Assembly: GCA_013397115.1 (NCBI GenBank)
Contig: VWZW01000879.1
Coordinates: 1,939,600-2,003,599, forward strand
Direction of reading: 5' to 3'
Source of the DNA: Edolisoma coerulescens
Lineage: Eukaryota; Chordata; Aves; Passeriformes; Campephagidae
Length of the DNA: 64,000 nucleotides
The translations under genes and the position numbers were made by a program. The notes beneath the pieces were generated by a model. That model was not told the origin of the DNA, did not search any database, and saw nothing but the letters and a program-made list of their open reading frames with translations. This document shows, one piece after another, positions 50,792 through 64,000 of this stretch (its first letter is position 1; each line of letters starts with the position of its first letter).

Positions 50792-53700
50792 CCACGCTTA
50801 TAAGGAAGGTATTAGAAATCTACTTTAATTAACAAGCCCCACCTCATCACACTTGCTGAAAGCAGTCTTTTAGAAAGAAATGCTTTTAAGCTTATTCAGC
50901 TGAAAAATAAACCACTCTACCAATACTACTGCCCCTTCACAATATTCTCTCCTGTTATATAAAGAAACTGTGTTGTATATAGGTGTGACTAAAACCAGAA
51001 ATACCATCAAAATAACATCTCTAGTAACAGGGACTAAACAGAAGGAGGACAGTTAGTGAATGAGCACATATCAAGCACCACTATAAAATATGTTCCAATT
51101 TGTAAAAATCATGCCGTATATAGCACATTTACTTTCCCATACAGCTAAATTTAAAGATCTCCAAGACTAAAAAGTCAAAAATCACTATGACAGCAAGATC
51201 CAAACGTAGGAACAAATTGAAACAAGCTTCTACTGAAACACTTTTTTCCTACCCATCACACCTGTAAAATTCTACATAGTAGTGGCAAATTATATACAAA
51301 GTTTGACAGGGAGCATCACTGAATAATTCTGTGCTGTAGTTGTCTTCCAGGAAGACGGAGGCAGCAACCAAGTAAAACTACAACTGCCCCAACACAGGAA
51401 AAGCAATAAAAAAATCTGAATAACGCTGTTTCCAGACCAACTAGAATAGCTAAGTAGAAACCAGAAATATTATCTTTTCCTCTGATAGGAAATATGTGGA
51501 ATCAAAAGGAAAAAGGGGTAAACAGTATTCGTCCGTAATTTGAATTTTGTCATACATGCCTCATCCTATACAAAGCCAGGCAGTATAAAGGTGAATTAGT
51601 AATTCAACGAGACCTGGTCATCTGTAAAATGAAAGGAATATCCAGATAAACTCATCCAGCTAGAAAGATTTATGCAACACTTCTTAGAAGCCTAACATTT
51701 CTGGCAGAGGAGTTCAGCCCTACAGCCCAGGAGCTCGAAGGAAGAACAAATTCAAACCATTAATGATGCCCTAATTTGGTATGCTATACTTCAATATTAT
51801 GTATGTCCCCCTAAACGGGTTCTGAGTTTTTTCTTCTGTTCTGCAGTGAACAATCAATCCAGAGCATCTTTTGCCTCTCCTTTGCAAGAGAACCACCCAT
51901 CCTCACTTAACTTTTGCAAATCACAAACAACTCTCAAAGCTCCCACAATAGAGATCAGTGATCTGGAGGATTCACTTCAGCAGGAGACATAAGGACAGCA
52001 CAACTTGATGTGATCCCAGAAGTCTGCAGACTGCTTTATTAATTCTACTTCTTTTTTAAAAAAAACATGAAAGAAGTAATACTGTATGATCTTGCAGGTC
52101 TAGATAAAGATCAGCATCTCACTGAACTATCGGAAGAGGAAAAGAATTAGTCCTATGGAACTTGCAGTACAGCCAAAAAAATTTAAAAAAAAAAAAGTCT
52201 GATATACAAGAAATGTAAATTAAACACAAATGAATAATACTTAAAAAAAAAAAAAGTTGGCCTTTCTCGTCAAGGAGAAAAAAATGGCTTGCTTCGTCAG
52301 TCTTCCTCAAGTTGTGCTTTTCATTTCTAAAGATAAACTACTTGACTGTACCACTATCTTGCTAAAAATGCAAGAGCAAGTGAAAAGGGAAAATATTAAT
52401 TCACATCCACAAGGAAAAAAAAAAATCACTAATGATCCAGATTCATAAATGTAGGAAACACACTTTAGTACTGAAATAGTCTCTGTTCACCCAAGTACAT
52501 TCAAATAGAAATCCATTTTAAGAAACATGCCTATTTGTGCACTGTTGCTAGAAAATGTAATTAGGCTTTTTAACATCTTCAGTACAAAAATAACTGATCA
52601 TTCCAAGAAATTAACAACTAATTTCCATCTCTGAACACTAGAACACTAATACGTTTCTGAAATTTATCTCATAAACACAAAGCATTGTCACACTGTACAG
52701 CAAGAATGAAAATGAGTCTTCTCTCCTACATAGTCTCAAACTTTAATCAAGTTGGACAGCAATAGAACAGAAATACATTTACTTTTTTTTCAATTTTGAC
52801 ATTTCTCTGAAAAACAGTAATAGTTGCTCGTATTCTACTACATGGAAGGGAATTTGAAATTTCCATTCTTACATTTTAGAGTATCTTTGGAATCTTCCAA
52901 AATTCACAGTTTCACTCATATTGTTGTAATTCACTAGGATTTGCTTTTTTTCCTTATGCTTATCCTATTATTTGAAGGTTTATGACTTCCCTCATAGAAG
53001 TTTTCAGTTCCTGTCTTTTAACACTAAACTGAATTTTTTAGCTCTCAAACTGCCTGAAGCCACAATTCCATTTTTTATACTAATAGAACAGATGCAATAG
53101 GTAGTACAAAACCAAGTTCACCTACATACAAATTCATTAGTATGTACTACACATACCTGTTTCAGCAAGGCATATTTTTGAGAAATTAGAGCCAACAGAC
53201 CTTTAACTCTTGTGCAAGTAATATGTACCACTCAAATCTCTTATGCCTATGCATAACATAAAAAGATGATAATGAAGTGAATTGAAAAAGTGTATTTTAA
53301 ATGACATTCTATTTGGACAATAGTTAGCCCTGTGCTGTTATTTTTCATTAAAGGGGAAAACCAGTTATTTCTGTAATCAGGATTACAGTGCTTCCCCAAC
53401 TGATTAAGCTACTACACGAGGCAGAGTGCTTTCAAGACAAAGAGCTGGCTGTCACTTTCACAATGAAAGAAGTACTAATGCATTACATTTTTCTGAGGCT
53501 CTGAGCACACCCATCCAACAGGTCCATAAAACAAGCATCACACAAACATACAGAGAGTATACACATCAGTACTTCAGACATACTGGGGATTTGTAACCTA
53601 TCAGGTCATCCTGAAGTTGACCCTTCAGTCATATTATTCAGCAATAAGGGGGAGTAGAAGAATTAAGAAACACCTGACAAAATTAATTCACAGGGAAGTT

Positions 53701-54933
53701 TGGTTTTTAAACTGTTCGCTCTGTAGTAGCTAAAGAATGAACATAAGAATTTCAAAGTTTTGCCCATAAAAAATACTGCCTACAAACTCAATCCTAATGT
53801 GCTCAAGGTCTCTTTAATAAGGGAGTAAATTCTGAAGATCTACTTTCTCTAGTTGTCTTCTGCTTTCAGAAATTGACAATGTGCAACGTCAAGAGGTCTA
53901 AAGCGCATTTTTTGTACCTCCTGCTTAATATTCTACCATTATTTGATAATGCAGAAATTCTCTCTCCCTATCTTTAGTAACTTTTAAAAATGTCTCCTGA
54001 ATAAATCTGCTTATAAAGACAGCATGTGTCACCACGAGTTTCCTACAGCCAGCATCTATTAGCATTCACTAAGTACCCAAAATCAGTAGGTCATTTTAAT
54101 ACCACCTACTACTTTCTTTCACAAGATAGTCTCAATTTTTTCTTGTAATATGGAAAGTTTTTCCACCACTGAAAAAGAGGTAATTTATTCTTATCATTTT
54201 ACAGGGGCACAAAAGTGGTGGTAAAAATGAGCATAAGATGCAAGTTAATGGCATGGGATGCACTACACAGCCACACTGAGTCACCTTGCTTTGAGTGAGA
54301 ACACAGAGAAGATCTAAGAGAAGGGCTCTCACAGGGTAATTCTGGTCTCTGAAAAAGGATTTAAGTCATCTAACTGTGCAGAAACCAGTTTATATTATCA
54401 GGAAATGAGAAACACAACCATTTTCCAGTTTCACTACGTTCATTTTTCCCTGGTATACTGACAGTAAAGTTTTTTGATACTAAAGGGTTTTGTTCTTTTT
54501 GCAAAATGTTTAATGTGATGATCTAAAAAAAACATGCCTTCGTTTCTTAAAATATCAGAATCACCTCAAAGTGAAACATAAAAGCATGTTGTATTTCCCC
54601 AGCCTTAAAGTGAAGAATACTAATACTGAAGGAAAGACAGAAAACTAGTGTTTGTAACAGTTCAGCATTGCATTTTAAAGATGATAACAATTTCCTGTAT
54701 CTGTATCTAAAACAGGCAAAAAAAGACAATGTCTCTTTAAAATACTATTCTGTTCTAAGGATGAGATGTGCGATGAGACAAGTTTAAAGATCATTGGACT
54801 ATTACAAAATCAAATCTAAACTTCCTTTTAGGACGCCGCTCTGCAGGCTTACCCTTACACCTGTAGTAAATTAGTTGTATTTCAAAAGTACCTTCTGAAA
54901 ATGGAAATCAAAGGCTTGCATACAAATACTTAC

Positions 54934-55077
54934 TGCAGGTATCAGTAACTTTTTTACTTCTTCAACAGCCCTCTTCAGCTTTATTTCTGCTCTGTTTTGA
55001 GCATCCTCCACAGTGATAAGTACATGTAAATCTTCATTCAGGTGTTCCCAGTTGGGCTTGCCTCGATTCTGTTCTTC
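54934..55077 (-). CDS. QKI: QKI internal coding exon, second half of KH domain
   Basis: This 144-nt exon reads 48 codons in phase 0, starting EEQNRGKPNW and ending VKKLLIPA. It is bounded by a TAG acceptor (55080-55078) and a GTAAGT donor (54933-54928). QKI is a STAR-family RNA-binding protein that dimerises and binds ACUAAY-N-UAAY sites in pre-mRNA and mRNA to control splicing, stability, localisation and translation. The exon supplies the KH strand with LHVLITV and the last KH helix (AEIKLKRAVEEVKKLL). It matches vertebrate QKI as I remember it, except for Ile where mammals have Val in LLVPA. The preceding exon (the VGRILGPRG and GKGSM part of the KH domain) is not between here and 64000. 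Identification is very secure. Confidence 0.97.
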
Positions 55078-58000
55078 CTAAAATAAATTAAAACACGGAA
55101 GCTATGAAGGACTTACATTCTGTATCAAGCAATCATAAACAGTAGACAAATTCAGTTCTGTGCATAGTATGAACTTTATTTTCAGCAGTGTTTCTTCACA
55201 CTTTGGAGACTTCCGTATCGTATGAACTCAGGCGTCAAAATATCATTTCTGGGATTCTGTTTGTGTTTTGGAACCTCCTACTCCATATTACACTTTTTAA
55301 AGACTACAATACACATGCTGTTTCCCAGGAGTACCTTCCCCAGCTGAACAAAGGAACAAGAATAAGAAATACTACAAACAGAGTATTACTTTCAATATTA
55401 TTTAGAGCCTTTCAAGAGTCAAACAGCTAAGACGTACTAGTGGTTAAGCAACCAATCTTTTGAAGAGAAGTGAAAGAGACACCAGACATAGAAACTCCAT
55501 CTGAATCACTCCAAAGGACAAGAAAGCAATTCTCCAGTGTTAAAAAACGCTTTCAAATACTCATGAAGACAAGATTCAAAGAATCAAACACTGAAAAAGG
55601 AACAGAAGTTGCCATTTTCAAAGGAGAGCTACATGTACTGGATGAAGAAAAGAGAGGAGGAGATGACAAGGCTTTAATATTGAAGTTACAGAAGGGCAAG
55701 TGACAAGATGGTCCCCATTATACAGATACTCATCACATCCATGCCACTAATAATCCCAAAGATAAATCTTAGAAATGTTTCAGAAAGGGAAAGCATGCTG
55801 AACAAAACATTTTTAAGGTACACAATTTTAAACAACAGAAAACAATAAATTTAAGTAACACATTCAAGTATCCAGTCTTCCAAAAAATAAGATAATGAAA
55901 CACAACACAGAAGAAACTTCCCAACTCCTTTTTTATTAAGCAGTAAATAAAGCTAGCTAAATTTTTATGAAACCTCACTTAAATTTGACAATATTTAAAA
56001 TATAATGTAACAAATTAAAAAAAAAAAAGCAGGGGCTCAAAAAAAGGTTTATTACAACTTTGAATCTATAAAAAGGCCCACATAAACAAACCTCACTTAT
56101 TTAAAACTTAAAAAGCTGGGTATAATAGAAGAGCCTCCTATTTGTAAGATAAACCTTTGTGGCTTAACCACAATTCACACTTAAACTTCATTTTTTTTTT
56201 TTTAAATTGCAAACGTGTCTTTTTCCCCAAATTTCATGAAAAATTCCTACAGAAAATCAGATACATTGAGGAAATGTACTAAGATTTAAACAAATGTTTG
56301 CAGTGCCTCATATTCATATACACCTGAGGGAGCACTGTTCCTTAGAGTGTTTCTATTTTTAATTCAGCTAAGTCTGAAATGTTTTGTGGAGTAGACAAGG
56401 ATAAAAAAGGGGGAAAAAACCTGAACCAAGAGAGATGTATGAAAAATGTATGTAAAAGAATCAGTACTTTGAAACTTCTTTTCACTATGTATATAACATT
56501 CACATATCCATTACTCCGTACTATCAGCTACAGTGGTGTATTTTGTTGTTTTTAATGTCATCTTCACCAATTTTCTAAACAAAGGTGGCTGTGAAAATAG
56601 GTCTGCCAATTTCAGAAGCTGAAAACAGAGAGAAAAATAACCCTTACTTACATACAGAACGTGACGCAAAGTGCAGCCGAGTTATAACACGCTCTCTGTT
56701 GAAATGTAATCTTTGAAAGAACTATCTATGACAAGGTATTTGCATCTTATTTATTCAACCGTGATCAAAACTCCACTCTTACTTGTTAAACAATTCCATT
56801 TATTATTTTTTTTAATCCAAAGCAGGAGTGAGCTGTTTTCTTTTAAGATGGTGACAAGCTATATCAATATGAGGTAGTGTACAAAATAGTACGTTATAGG
56901 TATGAAGAATGAGAGAAGGTTCCTAAACCAGTAGAGGGCAGAGGAAGAAACGTGCAACTACACCTCTTCTTGCACGGACACAGCGTTGGAATGGGAAAGG
57001 TCCAAGTTACTAACACCAGATGCAAGACAACCTGCACAACTATAGTATCACAAGAGACAAAAAGAAAAAAATTTAAAAAAGGCCAAGAGGAACAAATGAG
57101 AAGGAAAGGTGTCCCAAGTAAAGCAGCAAGTTCTGTTCCTGAAAGACACGGAATGCCTAAATGCAGTTTTAGCTACCATGCCATTAAACACCACGCACCG
57201 TGTTTATACATAGTATGGGCAAACATGAAAGGGCTTTATGGTGTTGTATCCATTTCTCTCATAATGAAAATAATATGGTGCAAAGTCTCAAAAACTTGTT
57301 TCAGATTAAAGTTACATCAAGTCTTGGCACTGTACTCCAAATTACTCTGCTGCAGTGTGACAATTTTTTGGTCAATTCAAAAAGAGAACAAAAAGCTGCA
57401 TATAAAACAAAAAAATGATACTGAAGATTTTTTTACCCCCCTAATTTACTTTTAGGTGGAACACGTTGTGTGTAAGGTTTATCATCACAGGTATTATTAG
57501 GGTAGACCTCACAGCACAAGCAATCATACAAACTACTTATCAGTAAGATAACTGAAGTAGTATATGACTATGATAAGCTCTTCCATGGCCATGAAGTACA
57601 GCAAAAAAAGTCCTGTTATTGAAAGTGCTATTTATTAAGTCAAATGGTAAGAATGAAAGAAAGGCTAAGAAGAATAAAATTTCACACTATGTTTAAAAAA
57701 TAAAAAAGACAGAGTTTGATATGGGCTTCCAATTTCTTCTGTTCTACCTCAATGCACTAGGGTTTTTAATTCATCCAGCTCTCCCATTCTGTCTCATGAA
57801 ATGGTTTTCTTAGTGGGGTAACAGTTTTCAAAGAAATGTCTTTTTATACTAGTATGTATATTTGATTGTTTACCTGTTTGGTTTTACCCATATTAGGAAA
57901 TTCAGGTCTTTACTAGCACATTCATTCCAACAAAGCCAGGCGCAAAACATACAACAGAGTTACACTCATGAAAGAGAGATAATCTGCAAACCTCTTGCAG

Positions 58001-58414
58001 TTAAGAGTTACCATTTTTTATGGTACCTCATTCTCCTTTTAAATCCTCAAAGGAAGGTTTGGAAAAAAATATTTTCCCCAAGTAAAATCTTTATTGATAT
58101 TAAACTAATCCTCTGTGCAACAAGTCTTGAACACATCTTTTCTCAACCATGTTTTGTTATAGTAAAGCCTGAACAGGTAAACTGAATATATCTGGAACAC
58201 AAGTAGGAAGGTATTTTTCTGAAGAATCATGAAATATGGTCCAAGATTTTAGGGTTGATTAGGGTTTTCTTTTGAAATTTTTGGGGGAGAAAATGGTGTA
58301 AGGATGGGCAGGAAAGAATTACTACAACTTGCCTGGTTGCATAACTTGGTACAAAGAAACGACAAGATGTGGCAGTCTTGAAGTGAACTGCAGGTAAGAC
58401 AAACCAGTTCACTT

Positions 58415-58690
58415 CATAGATTCAGAAAATGTCTGGGATGGCAAGGGAACATCACCAAAACCAAACCCCTTGCTCAGGGCAGGGTCAACTCAAGCACGTT
58501 GCTATGGGCCAGGTTTAAAACGTCTCCAAGGATGAACACTCCATCCCCTCCCTTGGGAGACCTGTCCAGTGTTCAACCAGTGTTCAGGCACAACAACAGA
58601 AAAAAAGCTTCTTCTTAGGTTTAAACATCATTTCTTTTCTTTCAGTGTGCTCATTGCCCCTTGTCCTTCAGTAGCAACTGTTGAGCAATT
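58415..58690 (-). repeat. CR1-type LINE 3' fragment, diverged
   Basis: It begins on the plus strand with CATAGATTCAGAAAATG. The CR1 landmarks CAGGGTCAACTCAAGCA, GTTTAAAACGTCTCCAAGGA, CTGTCCAGTGTTC and CATTGCCCCTTGTCCTTC follow in the expected order, with many substitutions. Sense strand is minus. It lies in the intron upstream of the KH exon. Confidence 0.82.
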
Positions 58691-61600
58691 CAGCCTAGTT
58701 GCCAGGTCTACCTATTGAAAAAGCAGTCAGGAGTAATAGAAATTGCCATGAGAATTATTTTGGGAAAGAAACATTTGCTACCACAGCAGGAAGGGTATGC
58801 ACACTGAAGGAAGAAACAGCACACCAGGAAAATCAGAAAACCTGACTAAGACTTGGGGAAAAAGAAATTCAGTTGCATATATTCAAAATTGTATTACATG
58901 CACAAGAAGTAATTGACAGCATGAAGTCTTCCTGCATCCCAGAGATTGTTTATGGAAGAATTATACAAGAAAAATGGAGACTGAAGATGCAGAAAACTAC
59001 AAAGTAAAGTGATTTATGCCACAACCTTGGGGAACAACAATATTAGAAAAGCTTAATTATAACCAAACTATCTTGTCTGCTAAATTAAAGAACATTAAGG
59101 ACAACATAAATGGCAGACGAAATTTCACTGTGCTCCTTGTTTGGCAGAAATTTCAGTATCCTTAAATATAGCCTAATTCTGCAGACAGATTTGCTTTCAT
59201 TCTCTTACCTGTGCATGTACGCTCATTAATCTTCAGAGTACCTATGCAAAATAATGGACTACTCAGTATTTATCTTGCTATTAGGGTCAATGTATTAGGT
59301 AGTTAAAAACAAATATTGCTACAACTCCTCAAAATTTAGCCGCACAAAAAAAAGTAGTGTAGCTACAGGAATTTTCTTGGGGAGGGATTTAGGGGGAAGA
59401 AGAAAAGCAGGTAAAACATGCAACTGACTTGAATCTATACAATCAAACTTAAATATTAGAAAGGCTGCTCCATGAGAGGAACTACTGTAGTCCAGCTCAC
59501 TGTTAAATCATATCCCATATTTTCCATACACCTCACCATACCAGAGTAAGTTCAAGTTGCGGTCTTGCAGCTCCTGCATCTCGGGCCTAAATGGCTATTC
59601 CTATTTACATCTTCATATACCATCGCAAAGCTTTCTTCTTAATTCCTCAACCTCTGACTGAACAAGAATGACACAGCAGCTTACTAGCTTTCCATAAGCT
59701 ACACAAAGCAGATGACTGAAAACTCCTCTAGAACAGAGTACGAAGTTAGGTCTCTTCTCTATCTTCCCAACATGTTTCAAAGTACTTCAAACCCAAATGA
59801 AAGGAGTGTCAAGGTTGACTGAAATTGTTAAAATTATTCATATGTTGAAAAAGGAAAATATCAACAGAAAGAAAGCCATCAAAAATATTTTATCATCAAC
59901 TTTAAAAAAAATTCAAACCTTATTTCTCACCCCAAAGACCTTCACAGTATGACCAACTGACAAAAAATAAGATGACAAATGAAAAATTGGTGAAGTAGGA
60001 CCCAGTCATTTCCGACTGTCAGAACGCCATTAAAGAAAAATAATGAAATAAACTCTGAAAAAAATACTACCCTAGTATCTGTTTATATGTAGGCAGAGAA
60101 ATATTAGTCAGACAATAAAGAAAGAATGAAAGAATGAATGCAGTGCGGTAAGAGTGGAAGCAAGTTTTCCACACAGCATTTTTTTCAGAAGGCTATGGCC
60201 CATTCTAGAGTATTAAAAAAAGTGCAGCTTCCATTCTACGCACTTTTTTCCACTTCATCTCATACAATTTCCTGCAATGTAGGCCACTAAAAAGATACAA
60301 AACCAGTTCAGTACCAAGAGCAGGGATCTTTTAAAGAAGTAAAGTCACCAGCTCAAGCAAGTGCTGGAAATTAACCTCAGTATTCTCACTCATCTTGAAG
60401 TGATAGGCTATTAAATTGTTTTCACCAACCTATTAAACAAGCTGGTCTCCCTACTGAATGACAAAAACCACAGAAAAGATAGAGTAAAAGCGAAGAATGT
60501 TTTCATATAATGTCAAATTGAACACTAAAATTAAAAGGCATCAGAATAGCTTTAGTCCTTTAAACCACACAAAGGTATAATTCAAGTACACTCTAAGAAC
60601 TTTAATTAAAATTCTCCTAAGATATAAAAAACAGTATAATCACTCACAGCTACTTCTCACAGTCAAATGGAGGAGGTAAGATGTGGAGAGAAGAAATTCA
60701 GCTATTTAGTAAAATTCTCAAAATATGTTTTGTCTAATAAATTGTGCTGTAGGTACATTAAAATTGACAGTAGCTCTAGGTGAATATTTCTTTTCCATAA
60801 TGAAAACATTCACACATACATATCAAAGTTTTAAAAATAATTCAAAGAGCAGTTTAAAAGAAGCTGTGTGAACTAAAAAAAAGCTAACATGTCGATTTTA
60901 AATAATCTTGAAACAGAAGTTAAATTTAACTAAAAAGTCACAAATAATGTCATTATAAATAAATTCTAGTCCTGATCTAATTTTAGTATTTTTAAGTAAG
61001 ACATGATAAGTATTGCAGCCATGCAACAATATCTGAATTAGTAAGTCCAAGAGAAACATTACTCAACCACTCCATACAGTTTACATCTTACTTTACAACC
61101 TTTTGTTGATACAGTTGAACTGGTAAAACCAAGTCAGAGGAATCTTAGAAGAATGCACTTTGCCCTAAAGTCATTTACTCCCAACCTTTTAAGAGTTCTC
61201 TGTCTTGTGTTGTTTAATGAAACTTCTGTTCTTGTAACTGTTCTGCCAACCTGGGCTACAGAATTGTATTTTTAAGTTTTTGGCTTCTCTGCTGCAGAGA
61301 TAGCTCAAAACAAACATCCAGAAGACAGAAGGTTTCTGTAATACTGTGCAAGGAATAAACCACTCAGTCTACAAATAATTCCACATCAGCTGATCCGTAT
61401 TCATGAGAGGTCCAGCCCTAATGAAGCAAAAATCACTTGGATAATCTCTTATTGTTGTATTCCTGCATCCTTTCCCGACCAGTGTAACAACCTCCTAAGG
61501 TTCACTTCCCTTGCCAGGCAGCCCCTACTGCTCCCACTGGGACTGGCCCCAGCACCACACCAGCTTTTCAGGCTACGTGCTGATGCAGCAGATGCCTCCC

Positions 61601-62902
61601 CACCTCCCCTGCCTCATTTTCTGCTGGACAAGGGAGTTTACAACCATAAAGGGCTACTGAGTGCCAACACAAGGTCAGTGCTGTAGCTGGGAAAAGGAGA
61701 AGGTGAGGGACCATATTTTAACACATAACTGCTCCTTAAAAGACCGTCTCACCACGTCTTGTGAAACTATCCTAAGTGAAATCCAATTATGCACATGCCA
61801 GGGACAGAACACAGTCATCTTTATTATCTGGTATGAAGCAACCTGCTCATCTGTGATGATGTATTACATGTATTAAATGCTAGTATTACAATAACAGCTG
61901 TAAATTGGAGCTTGCTCCTTCCTTTTTGCGACTGAATCTTAGGTCTTGACAGGATTTACTGGTAAAAAACAAAGAAAAAATCCTGAAAAACAACCCACCC
62001 ACCCCCAAACCCGTATTCGAATGACACAGTCCTGATACTAACACTTCAATAGAAGTTGTTAATTTAGATGAGGCCTGAAGACAACGTAAGTGCTTAGGTA
62101 AGTACCAAAAATAGAGGTTTTTAGCAGATGAGACGCCAAGCCAGCCCCACAGAAAACCAGTTTAAAATGATGCACTAATTACAGTATCTGTTTGAACAAC
62201 AGAAGTAATTTTATAACATGAAGCATCAGAGCACACTGATTGTCCTAACCCCTGCTGATAAACTGCTTTAATTGTGCAGTTACAGTCAGGCAAATTAACA
62301 CCGACTTTTGCTCCTACTGAGTTTCTAATGGCAGCAGTTCACAAGCAGAAAGCTGGTGAAAAAAGTAAGGCTACAAAGGTATGCTGAGGGAAGAGCACCT
62401 GGTCAGGGAGAACACGGCAGCTCACTCCACATTTAGAATTTCTGATCGAAGTTCTCACCTATAGAAACAACTGATCAACTGCTTAAATTAACAGCCACAC
62501 ACTTGTTGTTTTGATTGTCAAACAAGTCAGTGCTGTTTGTCATGTCTTTAATTATAAATTATTATTGTATACTAAGCCCCCACACCAAGACAATTTTGGA
62601 CTGAAAAAGCGGGTGTCTTCCAGCACACGTTAAACTAGCCAGTAGCTGTCAAACATTGTCAAAGGGCATTATCTAAATCTTTTAAGAACTGTTCTAAAAA
62701 AAAAAATCAGGCGGCATGAAGCAACCTAATGTTTAAATGACACAAGAGGATTCTGTTCTCTGTCTCAAAGCCTCAACACAGACTTCGTGCTCAGGAAACT
62801 TCAAACCAGGCACCGCCCCAAGTTCAGATCTGCCCTGCAGTCAAAATGGTTCCTAAATGCTCGGAACACCGCCCTGGATCTTTCTAAAGCTGCTGCTTCC
62901 CA

Positions 62903-63026
62903 GCACGGGTGAGCGGAGCTGATCGGGCCCTGGGGGCTGCTGACAGAAGAGGAAGGGCCTGTCACCACCCCGGCCGCAGCGCTCACCGCCCGCTCCGCGG
63001 GGCCCTGCTGCGCACGAACTGCTCCG
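62903..63026. other. Small CpG-rich island in QKI intron
   Basis: About 125 nt hold 13 CpG dinucleotides (CCCGGCCGCAGCGCTCACCG, CCGCTCCGCGG and others) in an otherwise AT-rich, CpG-poor intron. Donor-like GGTGAGC occurs on both strands. No protein family is recognisable in the frames. It could be a minor promoter or enhancer, or a GC-rich repeat remnant; I cannot decide. Confidence 0.5.
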
Positions 63027-64000
63027 GAGAGCCCAGCCAGCACAAACTTGGTCAAAAAGGAGAAGTTTCTGTGAAACCGGCAACAGGACTGCATCCCTCC
63101 GGGATTTTCTTCCTGCGTATTTCGCTCAAATTGTGCCAGTGTGAAAAATAAGGTTTGTGGAACAAGCTGTATTGTCGAGTGCTATGAAAGCCCAGGAGCC
63201 TGTTAAGACTGAATGTTTCACGTTTGTGGGATAAAAGTAAAAAAGTTTCGCATGCATCGGTATCCACAGGGAAATAAATGAGAATTTAGCACATGAAATG
63301 CATAGCATAAACTCAATACCTGTATATATTTGTTAGAAATGAACGCAATTTTCAATATTGATACTTAAAATTACCATGAAGTAACAAACTTTACCCAGGC
63401 AGAAGACTGAGACTGTTCATTTCTCTGACTTTGTACTACAGGTAAGAGTTTTAACATTTTAACTTTATCAGTATTCCTGGCGCAGTAAACTTTATATGGA
63501 GACAGTTACACTGATATCCAAGTATGGTTTTATTCCCCTACAGAAAAGGGAAAAGCAGTATGAAGCATTTCACAATATTGTGATTCTTTTTACACACTGA
63601 CCGCTCACTGAACAAACATCAAATTCCCTTGAAAGAAAATGAAATACCAATAAATCCTGAATGCAAGTCTTCTTGGTTCAGAGTTAGCTCTAGATGGCTT
63701 TTTGAGGAGACATACCTCCATATTCTGAATCTCAAGGTACAAAAGACATTTTTCACTGAAGGCTTAGACCAACAAAACCTAATCTGTGAGAGTGGACACA
63801 TTCCTCAGAGCATTCTCTAATCAGGAAATACAGACCGTAAGTGTATTTCAACTCATGACTCAAGTCCATTCATCGTCAGTCACTAATGAAATTAACTTCA
63901 AAATAACCTGCAACTGTTCTAAACTCATTTCTGCATAAACCTATTTGCCTCTGAGTTTATGAACATTATTAATCAGTATAAAGCTGGTTCCACTATTCAG

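Larger units (their letters stand above)
22613..54933 (-). other. 32.3 kb QKI intron
   Basis: Mostly unique AT-rich sequence. It holds one CR1 piece, microsatellites, A/C-rich tracts, several GC-rich patches and the candidate conserved element near 40 kb. A fragment at about 45350-45385 (CACATTTTACAGATGAAAAA) may be a MIR-like remnant. No exon, RNA gene or nested gene is recognised on either strand. Confidence 0.65.
55081..64000 (-). other. QKI intron upstream of the KH exon (partial)
   Basis: At least 8.9 kb of intron running off the window. It contains the CR1 piece at 58415-58690, an A/C-rich tract near 61955-62010, a GC-richer patch at 61490-61640 and the CpG-rich island near 62.95 kb. 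The exon encoding VGRILGPRG was looked for and is absent. A plus-strand frame of 167 codons at 56952-57455 lacks an ATG and any recognisable feature. Confidence 0.65.

Noticed and set aside
56952..57455. 167-codon plus-strand open frame, the longest in the window
   Set aside because: It opens with GTG, is opposite to QKI, has no recognisable motif and is Lys/Ile-rich as expected from AT-rich DNA. No exon structure was seen around it.
55081..64000. Search for the QKI exon with VGRILGPRG and GKGSM
   Set aside because: No complement of these codons is present, so this exon lies beyond the window.
1..64000. tRNA, rRNA, CRISPR array, bacterial operon or viral gene
   Set aside because: No such structure was seen. 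Intron-exon structure and CR1 repeats mark this as vertebrate nuclear DNA.

Overview
This window is vertebrate nuclear DNA, most likely from a bird. It is AT-rich, most of it is intronic or intergenic, and it carries CR1-type LINE fragments in the form usual for birds. The one gene I can support is QKI (Quaking, a STAR-family KH-domain RNA-binding protein), on the minus strand and present only in its 3' half. I matched exons by translating across splice sites and comparing with the QKI protein from memory; no database was searched.

Layout, in the direction of QKI transcription (high to low coordinates). 64000-55078 is intron upstream of the first exon seen; the exons for the QUA1 region and the first half of the KH domain lie outside the window. 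55077-54934 encodes the C-terminal half of the KH domain. A 32.3 kb intron follows, then exon 22609-22522 (QUA2) and exon 20183-19887 (proline/tyrosine-rich tail). Next comes a compact alternative 3' end region. It holds an in-frame read-through tail (19886-19864), an apparently dead QKI-7 exon (about 19245-19204), the QKI-6 tail exon (starts 18007), the QKI-5 penultimate exon (17239-17165) and the QKI-5 last coding piece (12463-12447). Two long 3'UTRs are inferred: about 5 kb for QKI-6, ending near 13030, and about 6.4 kb for QKI-5, ending near 6.05-6.3 kb. From there down to 1 the sequence looks intergenic.

The alternative tails set the protein's location and job. QKI-5 carries the RVHPYQR nuclear localisation motif; QKI-6 and the read-through form have short tails without it. 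The sequence suggests autoregulation: ACUAAY motifs, the core QKI binds, sit at the probable QKI-6 branch point, in two bipartite sites, in a hairpin-forming stretch and across the QKI-5 stop codon. The QKI-5 3'UTR also has miR-200b/c/429 and miR-214 seed matches.

The rest is repeats (three CR1 fragments, one ancient L3/MIR-like fragment, a GATG microsatellite, many A/C-rich low-complexity tracts), a few small GC/CpG-rich islands in introns, and long unique stretches where I see no gene. I found no tRNA, rRNA, CRISPR, viral gene or second protein-coding gene.
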